From Solitalea longa (lineage in GTDB: Bacteria > Bacteroidota > Bacteroidia > Sphingobacteriales > Sphingobacteriaceae): DNA of 64,000 bases. Below, piece after piece: positions 9,494 to 18,081 of the stretch. The notes beneath the pieces are model-generated. The model was not told where the DNA came from. It saw only the letters and a list, made by a program, of their open reading frames with translations, and searched no databases. The stretch lies in contig NZ_PQVF01000013.1 in NCBI RefSeq assembly GCF_002920915.1, positions 1-64,000 of the forward strand, in the 5' to 3' direction. A program made the translations under genes and the position numbers. Numbering within the stretch: position 1 is the first letter of the stretch; the number at the start of each line of letters is the position of its first letter.

Positions 9494-11116
9494 ATGACGC
9501 TTAGTATACTCATTTTTCTTCCTATTGCTTTTATGATACTGGTGGCACTGCTGCCTTCATCATTAAATCATACATTTAAATACATTACACTCGCTGTTTC
9601 AATTGTACAATTGATAATAGCAGGATTTATGTACACCCACTTTAATCATTCGCTACCAGGTGTATTCAATGAGCAAACTTTTCAATTTGTTGAAAAGCAC
9701 TCATGGATAAACCTCAACCTGGGAACTTTGGGTAAACTCCAGATCCAATATTTTTTGGGTGTAGATGGTATCAGCATTGGACTGTTAATACTCTCGGCTT
9801 TTGTTATGGCAATCGCCGCTCTGGCTTCATGGGAAATAAAAACAAATGAGAAAGGATATTTCTGCTTGTTTTTATTGCTCAATGCCGCAATTATGGGCGT
9901 TTTCAGCGCGCTTGATTTCTTCTTGTTTTATATCTTCTATGAATTGATGTTGTTGCCGCTTTATTTCCTAATAGGTATTTGGGGAGGAGCGAGAAGAGAA
10001 TATGCATCAATTAAGTTCTTCTTATATACCTTATTGGGATCGGTTTTCATGTTGTTGGTTATTATTGGTTTATATTTTTCAGTAAAAGATCCAGTAACCG
10101 GAGCCCACACTTTTGATATGCTTTCAATGATGAACCCCGCCAATTATGTTCAGGGTTCAGTATTCGATATTCATTCTTCAACCCTATTGTTTGGGGTGTC
10201 GCCACGTCTCTTAGCATTTGCCGTATTGTTCATTGCATTTGCGATTAAAGTACCAATTGTACCATTACATACCTGGTTGCCGGATGCACACGTAGAGGCA
10301 CCAACACCAATCTCGATCATTCTGGCCGGAGTATTACTTAAGATCGGAGGGTATGGAATAATCCGGATTTGTATGGGTATTTTCCCAGATGGAGCGATCT
10401 ACTTTAGCTGGGTTATTGGTTTAATTGGCGTGGTGTCGATTATTTATGGAGCGATGAGCGCTTTAGCTGCTTCTGATTTGAAGAGGCTGATTGCTTATTC
10501 GTCAGTTTCTCATATGGGCTTTGTGTTGTTGGGAATTGCTTCGTTAACCGTTGAAGGTATTAGTGGAGCGATGTTCCAAATGATCAGCCACGGTGTGTTA
10601 TCGAGTATGTTATTCTTCCTGGTAGGGGTTATTTACAATCGCGTTCATGATCGAGATATAGCAAACTTTCGGGGATTGTACTCACAAATGCCAACTTATT
10701 CGGTGTTTGTGTTTATTGCCTTTTTTGCTTCACTTGGATTACCTGGCTTCTCGGCTTTTATTGCCGAAGCATTCTCGTTAATTGGCGCATTTAACTCTAA
10801 CTCAATTCCTCGGTGGATGGCAGTTGTCGGTGCTGTAGGTATTTTGCTTGGGGCAGCTTACTTTTTATGGACCTTACAACGGATGTTCTTCGGGAAAACC
10901 CGTTTTAAAGGTGGAGAAGAATGGCAATCGCAACTTTCGGATGTTAATACAAGAGAAATTATTGCTTTAAGCCCAATGGCCGTAGTTGCGCTTGTTTTGG
11001 GTATTATGCCTTTCTTGTTTTTTGATATGAGTAATTCGGCCATGGTTGAACTTGTAAATTCAACATTGAAAAGTGGAAGTCTGCATCTTGAAACCTTAAG
11101 TAAATTATTGAATTAA
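9494..11116 (+). CDS. nuoM: NADH-quinone oxidoreductase subunit M
   Basis: A 540-residue antiporter-like proton-pumping subunit of complex I. Conserved stretches include FFLFYIFYELMLLPLYFLIGIWGG, VPLHTWLPDAHVEAPTPISIILAGVLLKIGGYG and AASDLKRLIAYSSVSHMGFVLLG, with the expected lysines and glutamate of the channel. The ATG start lies 3 bp after nuoL and the stop is 2 bp before nuoN, so the genes are cotranscribed. Confidence 0.95.
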   Translation: MTLSILIFLPIAFMILVALLPSSLNHTFKYITLAVSIVQLIIAGFMYTHFNHSLPGVFNEQTFQFVEKHSWINLNLGTLGKLQIQYFLGVDGISIGLLILSAFVMAIAALASWEIKTNEKGYFCLFLLLNAAIMGVFSALDFFLFYIFYELMLLPLYFLIGIWGGARREYASIKFFLYTLLGSVFMLLVIIGLYFSVKDPVTGAHTFDMLSMMNPANYVQGSVFDIHSSTLLFGVSPRLLAFAVLFIAFAIKVPIVPLHTWLPDAHVEAPTPISIILAGVLLKIGGYGIIRICMGIFPDGAIYFSWVIGLIGVVSIIYGAMSALAASDLKRLIAYSSVSHMGFVLLGIASLTVEGISGAMFQMISHGVLSSMLFFLVGVIYNRVHDRDIANFRGLYSQMPTYSVFVFIAFFASLGLPGFSAFIAEAFSLIGAFNSNSIPRWMAVVGAVGILLGAAYFLWTLQRMFFGKTRFKGGEEWQSQLSDVNTREIIALSPMAVVALVLGIMPFLFFDMSNSAMVELVNSTLKSGSLHLETLSKLLN

Positions 11117-11118
11117 GG

Positions 11119-12636
11119 ATGAAGAACTTTGTAGAGATTATTCAATCATCAATAAATGATACCTTAGGAAGCTGGATTTACCTTTTGCCCGAAATCTCTC
11201 TAGCTTTCATTTTTATTCTGATGATCATTGCCGATTTGTTTTGGGCAAAAAGAATCAAAAACCTGGTGGCAATCATCGCTGTTTCAGGTCTTTTTATTGT
11301 ATTTCTCGAAGTGATTGATCAGTTTATCCTTATACCTCCTCAGGGTGTGGTCTTATTTTCGGCAATGATAAAGTTAAGTACGGCAGCTATCTGGTATAAG
11401 GTTTTGATAACAATTTCCGGATTGCTGGTATTGCTTTTTTCTCTGCGTGATTTTCAACTTAGAAATACGGAAAAAGGCGGAAGTGAATACTATAGTTTGG
11501 TGCTGGTGGTAACTTTAGGCTTAAACTTTATGGTGATGGCCCAAAATCTGCTGATGATCTATTTATCGATAGAGTTCGTTTCTGTTTGTTCTTATATTTT
11601 GGCCGCTTATCTGACCGGGAATAAACGTTCAGAAGAATCGGGCATGAAATACGCCTTGTTTGGTGCTGTTGCCTCTGCTGTTATGCTTTACGGAATGTCG
11701 CTGTTATACGGTTTTACAGGGACTCTTGATATAACCAACCAAGCTTTTTATAACGGATTAGCTTCTATAAATCTGATGAGTGCTTCCGTTGCACTCTTAT
11801 TAACATTGGCCGGATTATTTTTTAAGATCTCCGCATTTCCGATGCAAGTTTGGGTGCCTGATGTTTATGAAGGAGCTCCAACTCCTATTACCGCATTTCT
11901 TTCAGTTGCACCTAAAGTGGCTGGAATAGCATTGCTCATTACCTTTATAAGGGCTGTAAACTCTGGTGGCTCTCCTTCAGGATCAGTCTTTTTGGCTTCT
12001 ACTGAAAATCTGTTGGCAGCGCTTGCTATAATAACCATGACTATAGGTAATTTCTCGGCATTGTGGCAAACCAATGTAAAACGTTTGATGGCTTATTCGG
12101 CCATTGGTCATTCAGGTTTTATTTTGATGGGTGTTGCTGCCTATTCAATGACTGGGCAAAAAGCCATCCTGTTTTTCCTTTTTGTTTATGCACTGGCTAA
12201 TATTGGAGCGTTTTTGGTTATTGGTTATTTCTCAAACGTCTTCCATTCAGAAGAACTAGAGGACTATAAAGGGATGGGGATGAAATATCCGTTGGTTTCA
12301 GTAGCAATGGTGATCTTTCTGGTGAGCTTAACAGGCTTACCGCCAACCGCAGGTTTTGTAGGTAAGTTCTTTATTTTTTCCGCTGCCATTGAGGCCTATA
12401 TGCTAGGAGGAAACGTGCTACTGCTGATCATGGTCGTTTTTGGTGTGGTAAATACGGTGGTTTCCCTTTTCTATTACTTTAAAATTCCATTGAACCTTTA
12501 TTTGCGAAAAGCCAAAACAGAGATCTCACTTGATAAAGGAAATCTGCTTTTTTCGGTAATTATTATTGTTCTGGCTTTATTTACTTTGTTTTTAGGAGTT
12601 TTTCCCAACAAACTAATTGGATTGATCAATTTTTAA
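11119..12636 (+). CDS. nuoN: NADH-quinone oxidoreductase subunit N
   Basis: A 505-residue antiporter-like subunit, the last gene of the nuo run. MIYLSIEFVSVCSYILAAYL, FPMQVWVPDVYEGAPTPITAFLSVAPKVAG and NVKRLMAYSAIGHSGFILMG are family hallmarks. It starts with ATG, 2 bp after nuoM. No clear terminator hairpin follows; the next gene at 12728 has its own -7 box. Confidence 0.95.
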   Translation: MKNFVEIIQSSINDTLGSWIYLLPEISLAFIFILMIIADLFWAKRIKNLVAIIAVSGLFIVFLEVIDQFILIPPQGVVLFSAMIKLSTAAIWYKVLITISGLLVLLFSLRDFQLRNTEKGGSEYYSLVLVVTLGLNFMVMAQNLLMIYLSIEFVSVCSYILAAYLTGNKRSEESGMKYALFGAVASAVMLYGMSLLYGFTGTLDITNQAFYNGLASINLMSASVALLLTLAGLFFKISAFPMQVWVPDVYEGAPTPITAFLSVAPKVAGIALLITFIRAVNSGGSPSGSVFLASTENLLAALAIITMTIGNFSALWQTNVKRLMAYSAIGHSGFILMGVAAYSMTGQKAILFFLFVYALANIGAFLVIGYFSNVFHSEELEDYKGMGMKYPLVSVAMVIFLVSLTGLPPTAGFVGKFFIFSAAIEAYMLGGNVLLLIMVVFGVVNTVVSLFYYFKIPLNLYLRKAKTEISLDKGNLLFSVIIIVLALFTLFLGVFPNKLIGLINF

Positions 12637-12697
12637 GGAAAGAAGAAGTTATTTTAATTAAGTGATATTTATCATTTTACAAAAGTGCTTCTTTCAA

Positions 12698-12705
12698 TAA
12701 TTTTG
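12698..12705 (+). promoter_or_regulatory. -7 box TAATTTTG
   Basis: Exact match to the Bacteroidota TAnnTTTG consensus, 22 bp before ATG 12728. Transcription would begin about 12710, which makes the in-frame GTG at 12719 a less likely start. Confidence 0.5.
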
Positions 12706-12727
12706 CATAAAAGAATAAGTGTGTACG

Positions 12728-13165
12728 ATGCAGAATAGCCCAGAAAAAAAAATAGCTACCTTTTTACTTAATCAAACAGTTTTAACATTAGCCGTAAGCG
12801 AAAATAGTTCGCTGTATTGCTGTATGTGTTATTATGTGTATCATCCTGAAGAAAACATACTTGTTTTTAAATCAAAAGAGTCCACAAAACATATTCAAAT
12901 GGCACTTGAGCAAACTAAAGTTGCCGGTGCAATCAGGCAAGATGTACTTGATAAAACGCATATTCAAGGAGTTCAATTTAATGGCGAAGTATTAATTGAG
13001 CCTGAAGAAAACTTGCATAAGCGTGCTAAAAAGGCCTATTATGATAAATATCCTTTTGCTAAAGTTATAGCAGGCACTGTTTGGGTCATCAAACTCGACT
13101 ATATGAAGTTGACCGAAAATAGGATAGGAATTATGAGCCACAAGGAATGGTCTGCAGCTGTCTGA
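12728..13165 (+). CDS. Pyridoxamine 5'-phosphate oxidase-family (FMN-binding split barrel) protein
   Basis: About 145 residues from ATG 12728 (MQNSPEKK); an in-frame GTG at 12719 adds three residues. The pattern IATFLLNQTVLTLAVSENSSLYCCMCYYVYHPEENILVFKSKESTKHIQMAL resembles the FMN-binding split barrel of the PNPOx/YhbP type: strand, variable loop, then 'lives in the cell as a small flavoprotein' spacing with a conserved Ser/Thr-Lys-His. The substrate is unknown. It stands alone after the nuo operon with its own promoter. Confidence 0.7.
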   Translation: MQNSPEKKIATFLLNQTVLTLAVSENSSLYCCMCYYVYHPEENILVFKSKESTKHIQMALEQTKVAGAIRQDVLDKTHIQGVQFNGEVLIEPEENLHKRAKKAYYDKYPFAKVIAGTVWVIKLDYMKLTENRIGIMSHKEWSAAV

Positions 13166-13255
13166 AATTTTTAAATTTTCTTTAGAGCTTGATATTTCAA
13201 AATTGAATTAGCTATTTTTCTCCGCTGCTAAAATTTAAATAGCCTAGATCAGCTA

Positions 13256-13837
13256 ATGTACAGAGTTCAAATTTTCCTTGTTACCATTTTCTTGCTTTTC
13301 ACGGTTTCCAAAGCGGCTTTTGCCCAGGAAAAATATGTGCTAAAAGTCGTTGAAATTGTTAAACCTTATTCAGCGGGTGCTGATACTATTTATCATTCTT
13401 CAGATTATCAGCTTAAATGGAATGATTTTGTCGCTAGTGATAATCAGCAGCTTCCCTTTGCCGCAATGACCAATAGTGGTTTTGGTTACAAGTGGGCAAC
13501 CTCATTTGAAGGAAACACCACTATAATTACTGTAACCATGGTTACTTATTTTATCAAAAGTAAATCCTGGGTGAAAGCAAAGGCCAAAGGAACGTATGAA
13601 CTATCGCACGAGCAGCTTCATTTTGATATTACCAAAGCCCAATCATTACGATTTAAAGAGGAATTGAGCAGTTTGAATTTAAATGAGCATTACGCACAGG
13701 CAATTCATCAACTCTACCTAAAATATTTCAGGGAACTGAAAAACCTTCAAAATCAATATGATCAGGAGACTGATCATGGCTTATTGAAAGAGGAACAGAG
13801 GAAATGGGCGCAGAAACTACAATCATCTGATAAATAG
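13256..13837 (+). CDS. Secreted DUF922-like putative zinc protease
   Basis: A 193-residue protein with a signal peptide (residues 1-23, cleavage after AFA). The motif HEQLHFD at 118-124 is a zincin-type HExxH (His118, Glu119, His122), in the context typical of DUF922, a family annotated as predicted secreted Zn-dependent proteases. The N-terminal half looks like a small beta domain. Protease activity is inferred from the motif only. It is monocistronic between convergent or unrelated neighbours. Confidence 0.65.
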   Translation: MYRVQIFLVTIFLLFTVSKAAFAQEKYVLKVVEIVKPYSAGADTIYHSSDYQLKWNDFVASDNQQLPFAAMTNSGFGYKWATSFEGNTTIITVTMVTYFIKSKSWVKAKAKGTYELSHEQLHFDITKAQSLRFKEELSSLNLNEHYAQAIHQLYLKYFRELKNLQNQYDQETDHGLLKEEQRKWAQKLQSSDK

Positions 13838-13877
13838 TTGACTGTACATAGAGTTGGTAAGAAATCCTTGAAGATTT

Positions 13878-14558
13878 CTAAAGCTTGTCAAGGATCTTTC
13901 TCAAGGAATTATAGATTTCATTGTCATTGTGATATTTTGGGAATTTAACGTAATGAAATTTTGTAGGTAGATCAAAGTAGTTCATTCCTGTTAAATCCTT
14001 TGCAGTATTTCCTACACATATAACTATTTTGGGTTCTAACAGTTTAATTTCATCATGGATAAGCTTACTGCATCTCTCATTGCTTTCAAATCTTTTTGAG
14101 TCAGCAATGTAAGATCTTTCAGTAACAGATGTTTTTATATTAAATTTTTCCTGAATGTTACGATAATGACTATTAGTCCACCACTTGCCCTCTCCGCAAA
14201 ATTTATTAATAATTTCATCATTTTGGGTTAGCCATAAATGCGCTAATACTGTAATACTAAGTTTGTCATTTGAAGATAGACTTCCTTCAAAATAAAATAT
14301 GAAGTCAGCTTTTCCAGATTCAATAACTTTCTGACCAAGAAATGGTAAATCAAGGTTTCTAGCCTTCTTATTGTTTAAATAATTTTCTTCATTGTTAGTG
14401 ATAAAAGTTCTGTATTTAAGGTAAAACTTTTTTAAATAATTAAAGTCATCTAAATGGTATATAATATTTTTCTCCTCCTCCCTAAGAAAATCTGAATTAA
14501 TATACAATCTATGTTGGTTATGTAAATTTCCTAAAGATTCCGATAAATCTTGTTTCAT
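13878..14558 (-). CDS. Uracil-DNA glycosylase-fold-like protein
   Basis: A 226-residue protein. The C-terminal half contains HDEIKLLEPKIVICVGNTAKDL followed by FHYVKFPKYHND, which resembles the Rossmann-like core and distal histidine loop of the UDG superfamily (families 4-6 type). The usual GEAPG motif A is not seen, so catalysis is doubtful. The gene is clearly more AT-rich than its neighbours (about 30% G+C in the lines I counted by hand, against about 40% in the next gene), a possible sign of recent acquisition. Lower certainty on function than on coding status. Confidence 0.5.
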   Translation of the reverse strand: MKQDLSESLGNLHNQHRLYINSDFLREEEKNIIYHLDDFNYLKKFYLKYRTFITNNEENYLNNKKARNLDLPFLGQKVIESGKADFIFYFEGSLSSNDKLSITVLAHLWLTQNDEIINKFCGEGKWWTNSHYRNIQEKFNIKTSVTERSYIADSKRFESNERCSKLIHDEIKLLEPKIVICVGNTAKDLTGMNYFDLPTKFHYVKFPKYHNDNEIYNSLRKILDKL

Positions 14559-14599
14559 AATAAGGCAGATTTAGAACAATGTAATAAATTATAATTTAT

Positions 14600-15490
14600 T
14601 TATCTCTTCAACTTCGCCATAGCCCTTACCGGAAATGTTCCTACTCCTTTAAATTTTGGAGGTATGGCACTGAAAGTAAAACCATCATCAGGTAGAAGAT
14701 AGAGGTTACATAAATGTTCTACGATCAGAATTTCTGCTCCCAGTAAAGTGGTATGTACTGGTCTTGATCGACCATTGGTGTCATCAATATTGTGGGAGTC
14801 AATACCAACCAGTTTTACATTACAATCTCTTAAATAGAGTGCGGCTTGTTCCGTTAAATGTGGGTGATTTTCATAATACTTTTCTGTATTCCAGTTTTCA
14901 TCCCAACCTGTGTGAATCAGAACAGCTTTGTTTCTTACTTCATAATTCCTTACATGCGATTCAGTAATACTCAAAGTTTCTGTATACGGTACCCTAATTA
15001 CAACTGCATTCAAATCTGTGAATGCTTCCAATCCAATTTCCGAGAAATCCTTGCCACCTTCAAACCGATGAAATGGACAATCGATATAGGTGCCGGTATT
15101 GGTAACCATTTCAATCTTGCCGATCTGAAATTCGGTACCAGGGGCATAAAACTTGCGCGAATCTTCACGGCTTAAATAGTCACAAATAATAGGAGCCGGA
15201 AGTCCTTTGTAGGTAATTAAACCGTTTTCAATGGTATGACTTAAATCGATCAGGTAAGAGTTTTGGGTTGTTTCGTTAATGGGCTTTCTTTTATGCGGTT
15301 CGGAGATAATCTCTTTGTTCAAAATTTTAGTTTCACCTACCATCAACAAGCGCATATCCTCGACAAGGTATTCAACCAAAGCTTTGTCAGAAATATCATC
15401 TCCGGCAATATCAAGTTTGAAGTCTTCTCCTTTAATGCAACCTCCGTTGGTGAAATAAATCTCGAAATCAAATTTTACTCTTTTATTCAT
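14600..15490 (-). CDS. Cyclase-family (kynurenine-formamidase-like) protein with N-terminal extension
   Basis: 296 residues. Residues about 75-296 match the metal-dependent cyclase/KynB family: LIDLSHTIENGLITYKGLP, VLIHTGWDENW, GIDSHNIDD and VHTTLLGAEILIVEHLCNL. The family metal-binding motif HxGTHxDxPxH reads NTGTYIDCPFH here, so two usual histidine ligands are Asn and Tyr; Asp and the last His remain. The first 70 residues are an extra domain I do not recognise. It may be an altered or inactive enzyme, or bind its metal differently. The MFS gene upstream on the same strand ends 38 bp before it. Confidence 0.75.
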   Translation of the reverse strand: MNKRVKFDFEIYFTNGGCIKGEDFKLDIAGDDISDKALVEYLVEDMRLLMVGETKILNKEIISEPHKRKPINETTQNSYLIDLSHTIENGLITYKGLPAPIICDYLSREDSRKFYAPGTEFQIGKIEMVTNTGTYIDCPFHRFEGGKDFSEIGLEAFTDLNAVVIRVPYTETLSITESHVRNYEVRNKAVLIHTGWDENWNTEKYYENHPHLTEQAALYLRDCNVKLVGIDSHNIDDTNGRSRPVHTTLLGAEILIVEHLCNLYLLPDDGFTFSAIPPKFKGVGTFPVRAMAKLKR

Positions 15491-15528
15491 AAGTGCTCTT
15501 TATGATTTAAAGATAACTCATTTGAAGA

Positions 15529-16722
15529 TTAACTTTCCTTTTTTAACTGAGGTGCAATGAAGGTGATAAATATGGCGATGATGGCAATTGAACCGATTGC
15601 CCAGCGTAAGCTTGTAGCATGTGCAATAAAGCCGATTACCGGCGGGCCGAGCAAAAATCCTAAAAATCCAATACTCGAAACGATGGCAATGGCAACGCTT
15701 GGCTGCATTGTTTTTGATCTTCCTGCCAAACTATACGTTACCGGAACTATCGCTGAAACCCCTAATCCAATTAAGAAGAAACCAAGGGTTGCCGTAGGCA
15801 GAGTTGGGAAAACCGTTGATAATAGTAATCCGCTTGCGATGGTGGCTCCTGATAGTTTTAGGATATTAACCACACCAAAGCGTGTAATTAAACTATCGGC
15901 GGCAAAGCGTCCACCAGCCATACTGAACATAGCAGCGATATATCCTAATCGTACAAGGTTTTGTGGCGGGTTGATCACTTCTTCAAAATAAACACTACTC
16001 CAATCGAACATGGTGCCTTCGCAAACCAGCGATCCAAAGGCAATTAAACCCAGTATGAAAACTTGTTTATTGGGTAGCTTGAATTTCTTTCGTTGCTTTT
16101 TTTCAGTTGAATCATTATGTGCGCTGCGTTGTTCATCACGAGGAAGCACGGAGCTGCTCATGGTAATTAAAATGAGTAAAGCAAATAGTAGAATGATGCA
16201 GAAATGTAAAAATGGGCTAATGTATAGTGCTACCATCAGGGTGCTGATTAAGCCGCCCATAAATCCGGCCAGTGACCATAAGCCATGAAACGAAGCCATA
16301 ATACTTCCTTTATAGAGTCTTTCAACACCTACAGCTTGGGTGTTAACCGAAATATTAAACAGATTGGAGGAAATACCAAATAAAAACAGCCCCATTGATA
16401 GTTGCCAAACGGTAGAGGCCAGGCCCAAAAGTACCAGCATAGAAGGATAAAGAACTGCGCCTTTCATCAGGATGTTTTTGCTGCCGAACTTACTCACCAG
16501 CCACCCTGAAAGTGCCATTCCTGTCATTTGTCCAATAGGAATAAAAAACAGTACTCCGCCAAGTTCTGCTTCGTTCATGCCCAAAGCTTGTTTAATATCT
16601 GGAATTCGGCTGGCCCAACTTGCAAACACTAGTCCATAGATAAAATAATGGGCCGCCACCGAGACACGGTACCATGATTTCGGGCTTTTATTTTTTAAAC
16701 TGAGTAGTAGAGCTCCTCCCAT
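15529..16722 (-). CDS. MFS transporter (YbjJ/FucP-like)
   Basis: A 397-residue polytopic protein with about 12 membrane segments and a central cytoplasmic loop rich in charged residues (RDEQRSAHNDSTEKKQRKK). ASRIPDIKQALGMNEAELG is typical of the YbjJ-like major facilitator branch. The substrate is not readable. A minus-strand -7 box TATTTTTG lies at 16743-16750, about 20 bp before the ATG. The cyclase gene downstream is probably in the same transcript. Confidence 0.85.
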   Translation of the reverse strand: MGGALLLSLKNKSPKSWYRVSVAAHYFIYGLVFASWASRIPDIKQALGMNEAELGGVLFFIPIGQMTGMALSGWLVSKFGSKNILMKGAVLYPSMLVLLGLASTVWQLSMGLFLFGISSNLFNISVNTQAVGVERLYKGSIMASFHGLWSLAGFMGGLISTLMVALYISPFLHFCIILLFALLILITMSSSVLPRDEQRSAHNDSTEKKQRKKFKLPNKQVFILGLIAFGSLVCEGTMFDWSSVYFEEVINPPQNLVRLGYIAAMFSMAGGRFAADSLITRFGVVNILKLSGATIASGLLLSTVFPTLPTATLGFFLIGLGVSAIVPVTYSLAGRSKTMQPSVAIAIVSSIGFLGFLLGPPVIGFIAHATSLRWAIGSIAIIAIFITFIAPQLKKES

Positions 16723-16894
16723 ATGACAATTTACTGGCTATGCAAAAATACTCAAATGAAATTGCTTGTTAATAATGGTTTTTTGCCCTTTTATTCTGAA
16801 AAAATATATAAAAGTTAGCATTGAAGTTCTTTTTATGGAATCGTGATCAATGGTAAACTGCTTTTATTTACCTTAACATTTTCTATTTTTAAGT

Positions 16895-18049
16895 ATGCTG
16901 AGTTATTGGGAACATACTTCATTTATTCATTACGATTTTATTGTTATAGGTAGCGGCATTGCCGGACTTTCAACGGCCTGTTGCTTAAAAGAACGATCGC
17001 CTGAATCTTCAGTTTTGGTATTGGAACGGGGTGTTTTTCCAACGGGAGCCAGTACAAAAAACGCTGGTTTTGCCTGCTTTGGTAATGTGGGAGAAATTAC
17101 CGATGACTTGCGGCATCTACCCGAAGAAAAATTATTACAATTATCAATCGACCGTTGGGAAGGATTGGGCCTGCTCCGAAAACGACTGGGTGATAAAGCA
17201 ATTGATTTTCAACAAAACGGAGGTTATGAACTCATCCTTCATACGGATCCTGAGGTTTATCGGGATAATTACCAGGCAAGTATTGAACGGGTGAATGATC
17301 TTTTCAGGGCCTATTTTAAAATAGATGTTTACAAAGAGGATAAAGAGGCGCTTAGCCGGTTTGGATTTAACAGTTCAATAGTGAAAGCAATGATCTATAA
17401 TTCGTTGGAAGGTCAGATCGATACAGGGAAGATGATGACTTCGTTGTTGAATTATGCTCAACAACTTGGGGTTAAGGTTATATCAGGGGCCGATGTGATG
17501 GATTTAAATGAAACTCCTGCCAATGTGGAGGTGACCGTTAAGAATCATGTTTTAGGGGATAGCTCTTACCTGAAGTTTAAGGCTCAGCAAGTAGCTATTT
17601 GCACTAATGCTTTCAGTAAACGATTTTTTCCAAATGCCGATCTCGAACCAGGCAGGGGACAAGTGGTTTGTACTTCTGAAATTACAGATCTGCCGATTAA
17701 AGGCACTTTTAACTTCACGGAGGGTTATTATTACTTCCGAAATATCAACAACCGCATTCTATTTGGCGGTGCCCGCAATATCGATTATGATACGGAGACT
17801 ACCGATGAATTTGCTCTTACTGATATTATTCAGCACAATCTGGAATATTATTTACGAGAGATGATTTTGCCTGGTCGAGCGTTTACGATTGATTATCGCT
17901 GGTCGGGGATCATGGCTTTTGGAAAAGAACTAACTCCTGAAATTATTAAATCCGGAGATCGCATTGTTGCAGGATTTCGTTTCAACGGAATGGGGGTTGC
18001 TTTGGGAAGTAAAGTGGCCGAACGGCTATGCGATTTGCTGCTAACGTAA
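16895..18049 (+). CDS. FAD-dependent oxidoreductase (DAO family)
   Basis: 384 residues. The N-terminus has the dinucleotide-binding GxGxxG pattern IVIGSGIAGLSTACCL and the downstream ERGVFPTGASTKNAGFACFG, typical of glycine/D-amino-acid-oxidase family flavoproteins such as gamma-glutamylputrescine oxidase. The C-terminal GFRFNGMGVALGSKVAERL completes the FAD site. It probably oxidises an amine or amino acid. The next gene begins 32 bp after its stop but has its own -7 box in the gap. Confidence 0.85.
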   Translation: MLSYWEHTSFIHYDFIVIGSGIAGLSTACCLKERSPESSVLVLERGVFPTGASTKNAGFACFGNVGEITDDLRHLPEEKLLQLSIDRWEGLGLLRKRLGDKAIDFQQNGGYELILHTDPEVYRDNYQASIERVNDLFRAYFKIDVYKEDKEALSRFGFNSSIVKAMIYNSLEGQIDTGKMMTSLLNYAQQLGVKVISGADVMDLNETPANVEVTVKNHVLGDSSYLKFKAQQVAICTNAFSKRFFPNADLEPGRGQVVCTSEITDLPIKGTFNFTEGYYYFRNINNRILFGGARNIDYDTETTDEFALTDIIQHNLEYYLREMILPGRAFTIDYRWSGIMAFGKELTPEIIKSGDRIVAGFRFNGMGVALGSKVAERLCDLLLT

Positions 18050-18055
18050 TTTAAT

Positions 18056-18063
18056 TATCTTTG
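18056..18063 (+). promoter_or_regulatory. -7 box TATCTTTG
   Basis: Exact TAnnTTTG match overlapping the in-frame TTG at 18061. It places transcription start about 18068, so TTG 18061 cannot be the start codon and ATG 18082 is chosen. Confidence 0.6.
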
Positions 18064-18081
18064 CTCCCAAAAATTAGCCTA

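Noticed and set aside
14858-15175. A 105-codon open frame antisense to the cyclase gene
   Set aside because: Shadow of a real gene, with no recognisable protein features.
18061-18081. TTG 18061 as start of the outer membrane protein
   Set aside because: It is part of a -7 box, and ATG 18082 begins directly with the signal peptide.
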